Below, piece by piece: positions 10,538-15,409 of a stretch of DNA of 15,409 nucleotides; position 1 is the first letter of the stretch; every line of letters starts with the position of its first letter. The notes under the pieces were generated by a model. That model was not told the origin of the DNA. It did not search any database and saw only the letters and a program-made list of their open reading frames with translations. Origin of the DNA: an uncultured Rikenellaceae bacterium (lineage in GTDB: Bacteria; Bacteroidota; Bacteroidia; Bacteroidales; Rikenellaceae); contig CAMWRR010000012.1 of the NCBI GenBank assembly GCA_947176715.1, positions 1 through 15,409 on the forward strand. Reading direction: 5' to 3'. A program made the translations under genes and the position numbers.

Positions 10538-11560
10538 ATGGAAAATTGCAAATATACAGCGGCCGATTTCAAGAGCGACCAGGAGGTGAAGTGGTGTCCC
10601 GGATGCGGCGACCACGCGATTCTCAACGCGGTGCAGAAAGCTCTGCCCGAGGTGGCCGAACGGCTCAACTACACGCATGAGCGTTTCACTTTCGTGTCGG
10701 GCATAGGTTGCTCGTCGCGCTTCCCCTATTATATGCAGACGTTCGGTTTCCACGGCATCCACGGACGTGCGGCGGCCATAGCTACCGGCGTCAAGGTGTC
10801 GAATCCCAAGTTGAGCGTATGGCAGATATCGGGCGACGGCGACGCTCTGGCCATAGGCGGTAACCACTTCATACACGCCATCAGGCGCAATATCGACATC
10901 AATATCATACTGTTCAACAACGAGATATACGGCCTTACCAAAGGTCAGTACTCTCCCACCTCCAAGCTCGGCAAGATAACCAAGACATCGCCGTTCGGTA
11001 CCATCGAGCACCCCTTTACCCCCGGTGAGCTCGTGCTCGGTGCGCGCGGTACATTCTACGCCCGCTCGTTGGACGTAGAGATCAACACCACCAAGGAGTG
11101 TCTTGTGGCGGCGGCCGAACACGACGGCACGTCTGTAACCGAGGTGTTGCAGAACTGCGTGATATTCAACGACAAAACGCACGACCAGTTCGCCAACAGA
11201 GAGTGGCGCGAAGACCGTACCATAACGCTCCGTCACGGCGAGCCCATGATATTCGGCAAGAATCGCGACAAGGGTCTCGTGCTCGAGGGTTTGGGTCTGC
11301 GCGTTGTCACCATAGGTCAGGACGGATGGACCGAGAAGGATATTCTCGTTCATGACGCCCACAACCCCAACCCCGGCATACACATGATGCTCGTGGGTAT
11401 GCGTTACCCCGACTATCCGGTGGCGTTGGGTGTCATACGCGATGTCCCCGACAAGACCTACGACCAGTCGCTTCAGAAACAGGTCGACGAAATCCACGAT
11501 ACCGCCAAAATCCACAACGTGGATGAGTTGCTTCACAGCGGCGATACGTGGGAGCTTTAG
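10538..11560 (+). CDS. korB: 2-oxoacid:ferredoxin oxidoreductase subunit beta
   Basis: KorB is the thiamine-diphosphate subunit that pairs with KorA and passes electrons to ferredoxin. In the 340-residue sequence the TPP-binding region is GDGDA at 99-103 followed by the asparagine segment FNNEIYG. Four cysteines fit the single [4Fe-4S] cluster known in this family: C20 and C23 (WCPGCG), C58 (GIGCSS) and C207 (LQNCVIFN). All cofactor residues I can check are present, so the enzyme should be active. The start is set by an AGGAAAG ribosome binding site. The gene ends 8 bases before the left arm of a strong terminator, which closes the korAB operon. 2-Oxoglutarate is the probable substrate, but pyruvate or other 2-oxoacids cannot be excluded from sequence reading alone. 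Confidence 0.94.
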   Translation: MENCKYTAADFKSDQEVKWCPGCGDHAILNAVQKALPEVAERLNYTHERFTFVSGIGCSSRFPYYMQTFGFHGIHGRAAAIATGVKVSNPKLSVWQISGDGDALAIGGNHFIHAIRRNIDINIILFNNEIYGLTKGQYSPTSKLGKITKTSPFGTIEHPFTPGELVLGARGTFYARSLDVEINTTKECLVAAAEHDGTSVTEVLQNCVIFNDKTHDQFANREWREDRTITLRHGEPMIFGKNRDKGLVLEGLGLRVVTIGQDGWTEKDILVHDAHNPNPGIHMMLVGMRYPDYPVALGVIRDVPDKTYDQSLQKQVDEIHDTAKIHNVDELLHSGDTWEL

Positions 11561-11568
11561 CCGTAATG

Positions 11569-11607
11569 AAAAAAGGGGCCTTGCACGACGAGCAAGGCCC
11601 CTTTTTT
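11569..11607 (+). terminator. Strong bidirectional terminator after korB
   Basis: A perfect 10-bp GC-rich stem (GGGGCCTTGC, 11575-11584, with GCAAGGCCCC, 11592-11601) closes a 7-base loop. It is flanked by AAAAAA (11569-11574) and TTTTTT (11602-11607), so it can act in both directions. It lies 8 bases after the korB stop. Confidence 0.93.
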
Positions 11608-11706
11608 ATTGACGATGGCTGTCTTTTAACCGTGAGGTGTCTTTATCCCCAAAGTATCTCGTAGGGGTCCGTGCCTCGTAGCGTGTACGTGCGCACCACA
11701 CAACGT

Positions 11707-11752
11707 GCACACCTCGCGGCGGGTGCATCTCGCGGTTGGCACACCTCGCGGC
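11707..11752 (+). repeat. Three imperfect copies of a CACCTCGCGG motif
   Basis: GCACACCTCGCGGC occurs at 11707-11720 and again at 11739-11752. A diverged copy (GCATCTCGCGG) lies at 11725-11735 between them. The spacing is uneven (18 then 14 bases). The reverse complement of the core recurs at about 11854-11864. There are too few copies and no constant spacer, so this is not a CRISPR array. Confidence 0.5.
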
Positions 11753-11877
11753 TGGCGGGGAGTAAGGGCGGAGGGCAGGCCAATGCCGAACAAGCGGAAA
11801 GGCTGTGGATTGCCGACGTGCAATCGTGCCTCCGCTGAGGGGGAATTTGTCCGCCGCGAGGTGCGGCCCGTTCGGCA

Positions 11878-11902
11878 TCCGTTCTCCGGGCCGGAGAGCG
11901 GA
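11878..11902. other. 11-bp stem, 3-base loop hairpin
   Basis: The arms TCCGTTCTCCG (11878-11888) and CGGAGAGCGGA (11892-11902) pair over all 11 positions with one G-T wobble around a GGC loop. No T-run follows, so it is not an intrinsic terminator. It sits in a gene-free stretch, within 10 bases of two other inverted repeats. Confidence 0.5.
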
Positions 11903-11971
11903 AATTGTGTTTCTTGCTCCGCACCTTTAGGCGGATATAAGTCTTGCCGGACACGTGCTGTTATGGAAAAC

Positions 11972-12007
11972 AAAAATCGCCGTAATCTCATGATTGCGGC
12001 GATTTTT
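11972..12007 (-). terminator. glyS terminator (bidirectional)
   Basis: A 16-bp stem with one G-T wobble (11972-11987 with 11992-12007) closes a 4-base TCAT loop. The stem begins with AAAAA and ends with TTTTT, so on either strand it ends in a T-run. It lies 19 bases beyond the glyS stop and is placed to end that minus-strand gene. Confidence 0.92.
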
Positions 12008-12026
12008 GTTATATGCGGGGCTGTTG

Positions 12027-13571
12027 TCAGCCGTTTACTATGTCGCGGAACAATCTCCTCATTCCGGTCTCTCTGTCGATGATTGCATGCAGCTGGTCTA
12101 TGGCTACGCGTTCCTGCTCCATAGTGTCGCGGTATCGTACGGTGACGGTGCGGTCTTCGAGGCTCTGGTGGTCTACCGTCACGCACAAGGGGGTGCCTAT
12201 GGCGTCGTTGCGGCGGTAGCGTTTGCCGATGCTGTCTTTCTCGTCGTAAGAGACGTTGAAGTCGAATTTGAGCTCGTCGATTATCTCCTGTGCCAGCTCG
12301 GGCAGGCCGTCTTTCTTGACGAGGGGCAATACCGCGGCCTTGAAGGGGGCGAGCGGTGCGGGTATGCGTAACACCACGCGGCTGTCGTTTTCGAGTTGCT
12401 CTTCGAGATAGGCGGCCGAGAGCACCTGCAACACCATGCGGTCTACGCCTATGGAGGTCTCTATCACGTAGGGTGTGTAGCTCTCGCCGGTCTCGGGGTC
12501 GAAGTACTGTATCTTGCGGCCCGAGAACTTGGCGTGGTTGCTGAGGTCGAAGTCGGTGCGCGAGTGTATGCCCTCCACCTCCTTGAAGCCGAACGGGAAG
12601 TCGAACTCTATGTCGGTGGCGGCGTTGGCGTAGTGTGCCAGCTTCTCGTGGTCGTGGAAGCGGTACATGTCATCTCCGAAGCCGAGGGCGCGGTGCCAGC
12701 GCATACGGAAATTCTTCCAGTGGTCGAACCACTTCATCTCCTCGCCGGGACGTACGAAGAACTGCATCTCCATCTGCTCGAACTCGCGCATTCTGAATAT
12801 GAACTGACGGGCCACTATCTCGTTGCGGAAAGCCTTGCCTATCTGCGCTATGCCGAACGGTATCTTCATGCGGCCGCTCTTCTGCACGTTGAGGAAGTTG
12901 ACGAAGATGCCCTGCGCCGTCTCGGGACGCAGATATATTGTGCCGGCGCCGTCGCTCACCGAGCCTATCTTGGTCTCGAACATGAGGTTGAACTGACGCA
13001 CGTCGGTCCAGTTCTTGGTGCCCGACACGGGGCATGCTATCTCCAGATCCTCTATGAGGCTCTTTACCGCCGCAAGGTCGTTCGCCGTCAGCGCCTCCAC
13101 CATGCGTGCGTTGGCGCTGTCGCGTTTGGCCTCTATCTCCTTTATGCGGCCGTTGGTCTGACGGAAAAGGGGCTCGTCGAAGCTGTCGCCGAAACGTTTG
13201 CGCGCCTTGGCCACCTCTTTCTCTATCTTCTCGTCCTGTTTGGCTATCCAATCCTCGATGAGCACGTCGGCGCGATAACGCTTCTTGGAGTCTTTGTTGT
13301 CGATGAGCGGGTCGTTGAATGCCCCTACGTGGCCCGACGCCTCCCATACGCGGGGGTGCATGAATATGGCGGCGTCTATGCCTACGATGTTGCCGTGGAG
13401 GCGTACCATGGCCTCCCACCAGTATCTCTTTATGTTGTTCTTTAGCTCCACGCCGAGCTGTCCGTAGTCGTAGACGGCGCTCAGACCGTCGTATATCTCG
13501 CTCGACGGAAAGATGAATCCGTACTCCTTGCAGTGGGCTACCAGTTTTTTGAAAAGTTCTTCCTGGGTCAT
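12027..13571 (-). CDS. glyS: Glycine--tRNA ligase, single-chain alpha2 class II type
   Basis: This enzyme attaches glycine to tRNA-Gly using ATP. The 514-residue single-chain form is the type shared with archaea and eukaryotes, not the split GlyQ/GlyS form of E. coli. It starts with the typical FKKLVAHCKEYGFIFPSSEI region with YDYGQLG just after. Class II motif 2 is present as FRNE at 248-251 (then RMREFEQMEMQFF), and motif 3 as GVDR at 375-378. The anticodon-binding domain follows motif 3, from PAPLAPFKAAVLPLV to the end. The lysine/glutamate-rich insertion around residues 115-190 is present. The ATG start fits the family; its leader carries a -7 box on the minus strand. It is monocistronic, with a terminator 19 bases after the stop, and diverges from ruvX. 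Confidence 0.96.
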   Translation of the reverse strand: MTQEELFKKLVAHCKEYGFIFPSSEIYDGLSAVYDYGQLGVELKNNIKRYWWEAMVRLHGNIVGIDAAIFMHPRVWEASGHVGAFNDPLIDNKDSKKRYRADVLIEDWIAKQDEKIEKEVAKARKRFGDSFDEPLFRQTNGRIKEIEAKRDSANARMVEALTANDLAAVKSLIEDLEIACPVSGTKNWTDVRQFNLMFETKIGSVSDGAGTIYLRPETAQGIFVNFLNVQKSGRMKIPFGIAQIGKAFRNEIVARQFIFRMREFEQMEMQFFVRPGEEMKWFDHWKNFRMRWHRALGFGDDMYRFHDHEKLAHYANAATDIEFDFPFGFKEVEGIHSRTDFDLSNHAKFSGRKIQYFDPETGESYTPYVIETSIGVDRMVLQVLSAAYLEEQLENDSRVVLRIPAPLAPFKAAVLPLVKKDGLPELAQEIIDELKFDFNVSYDEKDSIGKRYRRNDAIGTPLCVTVDHQSLEDRTVTVRYRDTMEQERVAIDQLHAIIDRETGMRRLFRDIVNG

Positions 13572-13633
13572 GACTTAATTAAGATTCGTATATGTTTCAG
13601 AAGATAAATTTTCGCCTTATGGCTTCGGCTTGA

Positions 13634-13653
13634 TTATCTTTGCGCAAAGATAA
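13634..13653. promoter_or_regulatory. Perfect 20-bp palindrome containing opposed -7 boxes of glyS and ruvX
   Basis: TTATCTTTGCGCAAAGATAA reads the same on both strands. Each half contains TATCTTTG, a match to the -7 consensus TAnnTTTG: 13635-13642 on the plus strand facing ruvX, and 13652-13645 on the minus strand facing glyS. On the minus strand it would give a glyS leader of about 65 bases. The sequence may be two overlapping divergent promoters, an operator, or both. No clear TTTG at -33 is seen on either side. Confidence 0.6.
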
Positions 13654-13654
13654 C

Positions 13655-13662
13655 TATCTTTG
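13655..13662 (+). promoter_or_regulatory. Second plus-strand -7 box ahead of ruvX
   Basis: TATCTTTG recurs here exactly 20 bases after the first plus-strand copy. A TTG at 13630-13632 lies 22 bases upstream and could be a weak -33 element. From this box the ruvX leader would be about 12 bases, whereas from the copy at 13635 it would be about 32. Which one is used cannot be read from the sequence. Confidence 0.5.
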
Positions 13663-13680
13663 TGCTAAAATTTAACTTTA

Positions 13681-14100
13681 GTGGCCAGAATTTTAGCCGT
13701 CGATTACGGAAAGAAACGTACCGGGATAGCGGTCACCGACCCGCTGCAGATAATAGCCGGCGGTCTCACCACCGTCGATACGCCGCGCCTGCTCCCGTTT
13801 ATAAAGGAGTATGTGGGCCGGGAGGAGGTCCAGACCATAGTGGTGGGGCTTCCGCGTACCGTCAGAGGCGACTATTCCGAGAGTTTCAGATACATAGCCC
13901 CTTTCGTGGAACGTCTCAGGGCGGAGTTGCCGGGCGTGGAGGTGGTCTATCACGACGAGCGTTTCACCACCAAGATGGCCATGCAGTCGATGATAGAGGC
14001 CGGTGCCACCCGTAGTCAGCGCAACAACAAGTCGGGCGTGGTCGACATGGTGAGCGCGGCCATCATATTGCAGTCCTACATGGACAGCCGTAAGGGGTAA
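13681..14100 (+). CDS. ruvX: YqgF/RuvX family nuclease (pre-16S rRNA maturation)
   Basis: The 139-residue protein belongs to the RNase H-fold YqgF family, once annotated as a putative Holliday junction resolvase and later shown in E. coli to take part in 5' end maturation of 16S rRNA. Acidic residues expected at the active site are present: D8 in AVDYGKKRTGIA, E93 in YHDERFTT, and D122 in the C-terminal VVDMVSAAIIL segment. The GLPR motif follows strand 4. The start is GTG. It directly precedes MARILAVDYG, the normal family beginning, and there is no better ATG. Length is typical. It leads a plus-strand group with def and queA, and the gap to def is 87 bases. A promoter with a duplicated TATCTTTG box lies just upstream. 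Confidence 0.94.
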   Translation: MARILAVDYGKKRTGIAVTDPLQIIAGGLTTVDTPRLLPFIKEYVGREEVQTIVVGLPRTVRGDYSESFRYIAPFVERLRAELPGVEVVYHDERFTTKMAMQSMIEAGATRSQRNNKSGVVDMVSAAIILQSYMDSRKG

Positions 14101-14114
14101 TGGCAATAATGGCG

Positions 14115-14139
14115 GGCCGTAGCGGTTATTATTACGGCC
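14115..14139. other. 7-bp hairpin between ruvX and def
   Basis: GGCCGTA (14115-14121) pairs with TACGGCC (14133-14139) around an 11-base loop. A short T-run appears only 9 bases later (14149-14153), so it is at best a weak terminator or attenuator. A second small stem, GGGG/CCCC with a TGCG loop, follows at 14160-14171 just ahead of def. Confidence 0.35.
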
Positions 14140-14187
14140 GGTTGGCAGTTTTTGAAACAGGGGTGCGCCCCGCAATATATTAAGGAG

Positions 14188-14742
14188 ATGATCTATCCTA
14201 TCTATATCTACGGTTCGTCGGTGCTCCGCAAGGTGGCCGAGAATGTCGCTCCGGATTATCCGGGGCTTAAAGAGTTGGTCGCCGACATGTTCGAGACCAT
14301 GTACGAGAGCGACGGCGTGGGGCTGGCCGCTCCGCAAATAGGCAAGTCGTTGCGTATGTTCGTCATAGATGCCGACCCTTTCAGCAAGGACTATCCCGAG
14401 GGCAAGGGGTTCAAGCGCGTCTGCATCAATCCCGAGATAGTCGGACATTCCGAAGAGACATGGATTTTCAACGAGGGTTGCCTCAGTGTTCCCGGTGTGC
14501 ATGAGGATGTCGAGCGTCCCGCCGAGGTTAAGGTGCGCTATCTCGACGAGAACTTCGTAGAGCACGTCGAAGATCTCGACGGCATAAAGGCCCGTGTGTT
14601 CCAGCACGAGTTCGACCATCTCGACGGCAATGTCTTCACCGACCGTCTGGCCCCCATCCGCAAGACGCTGATAAAGGGGCGTCTGCAGAAGATGTCCAAG
14701 GGCAACTACAAGGCCGCCTACCGTTGCAAACAGGTGAAATAG
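14188..14742 (+). CDS. def: Peptide deformylase
   Basis: Peptide deformylase removes the formyl group from the N-terminal methionine of new proteins. All three family motifs are intact in this 184-residue protein: GVGLAAPQIG at 43-52, EGCLS at 96-100, and HEFDH at 140-144. Metal ligands are C98, H140 and H144, with E141 as the catalytic base. Start choice: a TTG at 14152 would add 12 residues (MKQGCAPQYIKE) that are not part of the family. The ATG at 14188 begins MIYPIYIYGSSVLRKVAE, which matches known Bacteroidota deformylases. It is preceded by AAGGAG, although that motif lies unusually close, immediately before the ATG. It lies downstream of ruvX and 201 bases upstream of queA. Confidence 0.96.
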   Translation: MIYPIYIYGSSVLRKVAENVAPDYPGLKELVADMFETMYESDGVGLAAPQIGKSLRMFVIDADPFSKDYPEGKGFKRVCINPEIVGHSEETWIFNEGCLSVPGVHEDVERPAEVKVRYLDENFVEHVEDLDGIKARVFQHEFDHLDGNVFTDRLAPIRKTLIKGRLQKMSKGNYKAAYRCKQVK

Positions 14743-14895
14743 GCCTGAGGGTGTAGGGCCTTGCGGGCTTTGCGGTTTGGCCAGAGGTATCGCCTCTCGG
14801 CATGAGCCGGTGTGATTAGTTTGTAGGATTATTCCGGTTTTTCATTGTATAAGGTGAAACAAAAATCGTAATATTTCGTATATAAATTATATTGT

Positions 14896-14920
14896 TCGTC
14901 CTAAACGTAACAGAGGACGA
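14896..14920. other. Inverted repeat in the queA leader
   Basis: TCGTCCT (14896-14902) and AGGACGA (14914-14920) are perfect inverted arms around an 11-base loop, 23 bases before the queA ATG. No T-run follows. It may be a protein-binding site or an RNA hairpin. I do not see the conserved core of a preQ1 riboswitch, and no clean TAnnTTTG promoter is visible in the 201-base def-queA gap. Confidence 0.4.
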
Positions 14921-14943
14921 TTCTGTATATTGTAAATCGACCC

Positions 14944-15353
14944 ATGAAATTATCTCAGTACAATTACGACCTGGCCCCGGAGATGATAGCCAAATATCCG
15001 GCGGAAAACCGGGATGAATCGAGGCTTTTGGTGCTCGACCGCAAGAGCGGAAAGATAGAGCATAAGATATTCAAGGACATAACCGGATATTTCAAGGACG
15101 GCGATGTCTTCGTCTATAACGACACCAAGGTGTTCCCCGCACGCCTCTACGGCAACAAGGAGAAGACCGGCGCAGAGATAGAGATATTCCTTCTTCGCGA
15201 GCTCAACGCCGAACAGCGTCTGTGGGACGTTCTGGTTGACCCGGCCCGCAAGATACGCATAGGCAACAAGCTCTATTTCGGCGAGGACGACCAGCTGATA
15301 GCCGAGGTGATAGACAACACCACCTCGCGCGGCCGTACCCTCCGCTTCCTCTT
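14944..15353 (+). CDS. queA: S-adenosylmethionine:tRNA ribosyltransferase-isomerase, N-terminal part (truncated by contig end)
   Basis: QueA transfers and rearranges the ribose of S-adenosylmethionine onto preQ1 in the wobble position of GUN tRNAs, giving epoxyqueuosine. About 136 codons are genuine: MKLSQYNYDLAPEMIAKYP, the RLLVLDRKSG segment, DVFVYNDTKVFPARLYG and EIEIFLLRE are typical of the N-terminal region. The family normally runs to about 350 residues, so well over half is missing. The reading frame continues to a TAA at 15388-15390, but from 15354 onward the bases match a sequencing adapter. The last residues (about SLIYTSTSPRD) and the stop are therefore artificial. The gene is most likely intact in the organism. 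It should be recorded as 3'-partial, ending no later than 15353. Confidence 0.93.
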
Positions 15354-15409
15354 CAGTCTCATATACACATCAACGAGCCCCCGCGACTAACGCGAATCAC
15401 CTGAGACGT
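15354..15409 (+). other. Illumina Nextera i7 adapter read-through (assembly artefact)
   Basis: These last 56 bases align without gaps to the Nextera read-through sequence as I know it, matching 44 of 56. The transposase mosaic end lies at 15354-15372 (16 of 19, core TATACACATC exact), the rest of the i7-side adapter at 15373-15387 (12 of 15), and the index at 15388-15395. The index reads TAACGCGA against N701 TAAGGCGA, 7 of 8. The P7 flank lies at 15396-15409 (9 of 14). Eleven of the twelve differences are changes to A or C, which suggests low-quality base calls, not evolution. This is not organism DNA. Confidence 0.93.

Larger units (their letters stand above)
11608..11971. other. Non-coding region with short repeats and hairpins
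   Basis: This stretch lies between the korB and glyS terminators and holds no gene I can support; its ORFs are arginine/proline/alanine-rich and look spurious. It contains three spaced copies of a CACCTCGCGG-like motif (starting at about 11707, 11725 and 11739) and an inverted copy at 11854-11864. There is a 9-bp inverted repeat, ATGCCGAAC/GTTCGGCAT (11783-11791 and 11870-11878), and a GATTGC/GCAATC hairpin with a 6-base loop (11808-11825). An 11-bp hairpin with a 3-base loop spans 11878-11902 and a TCCGC/GCGGA hairpin spans 11918-11935. It could be a structured RNA, a decayed repeat element, or simply a GC-rich spacer. Confidence 0.45.

Noticed and set aside
11707..11752. CRISPR array or mini-array
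   Set aside because: Only three short imperfect copies with uneven spacing of a few bases and no spacers or cas genes.
11705..12082. Small arginine-rich ORFs on both strands between korB and glyS
   Set aside because: Several frames are open at once, products are compositionally biased, they cross the glyS terminator hairpin, and none has a start context or known motif.
12396..13445. 349-codon plus-strand ORF opposite glyS
   Set aside because: Mirror frame of a secure glycyl-tRNA synthetase, with a repetitive valine/leucine/glutamate/histidine-rich product and no start signal.
14152..14187. TTG start that would extend def by 12 residues
   Set aside because: The extension is not found in the family, while ATG at 14188 gives the standard N-terminus.
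14743..14943. preQ1 riboswitch ahead of queA
   Set aside because: The conserved preQ1 aptamer core and the A-rich tail that pairs with its loop are not visible; only a simple inverted repeat is.
15354..15372. Genuine Tn5-type transposon end
   Set aside because: The match continues past the mosaic end into the synthetic adapter, index and P7 flank, which natural Tn5 does not have.

Overview
The window looks like one end of a chromosomal contig from an anaerobic member of the Bacteroidota, most likely the order Bacteroidales. A Rikenellaceae/Alistipes-like organism is my guess from general feel, not a proven placement. The evidence is promoter -7 boxes of the Bacteroidota type (TAnnTTTG), two protein families largely confined to this phylum (DUF3822 and DUF2851), an enlarged SecA of 1096 residues, a single-chain glycyl-tRNA synthetase, and a ferredoxin-linked 2-oxoacid oxidoreductase typical of anaerobes. 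Coding DNA is fairly GC-rich, yet isoleucine is written mainly as ATA.

Layout. Minus strand, 6-3296: secA with its own promoter. Minus strand, 6855 down to 3604: a probable four-gene operon of a single-pass pilin-like membrane protein, a DUF3822 protein (predicted actin-like fold), the 16S rRNA methyltransferase rsmD, and a DUF2851 protein. Plus strand, 6966-8387: a RecD-like superfamily 1 helicase ending in a terminator. Plus strand, 8665-11560: korA and korB behind a well-formed promoter and followed by a strong terminator. 11608-11971 is a non-coding stretch with short repeats and hairpins. Minus strand, 13571-12027: glyS with its own terminator. Plus strand from 13681: ruvX, def and the first part of queA. 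glyS and ruvX diverge from a short region that contains a perfect 20-bp palindrome made of two opposed -7 boxes.

Most of the window is housekeeping: protein export (SecA), translation and ribosome/tRNA maturation (RsmD, GlyRS, RuvX/YqgF, peptide deformylase, QueA), DNA maintenance (RecD-like helicase) and central carbon metabolism (KorAB). I see no phage, insertion sequence, CRISPR array, tRNA or rRNA gene.

Two points matter most to a reader. First, the last 56 bases (15354-15409) align without gaps to an Illumina Nextera i7 adapter, including a near-exact N701 index, at 44 of 56 positions. The end of queA, with its apparent stop codon, is therefore artificial and the contig should be trimmed. 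Second, the pilin-like protein and DUF3822 are encoded as an overlapping pair. Their architecture resembles the PilM/PilN or GspL-type inner-membrane modules of secretion and pilus machines. That is a hypothesis, but it is the best candidate here for something undescribed.
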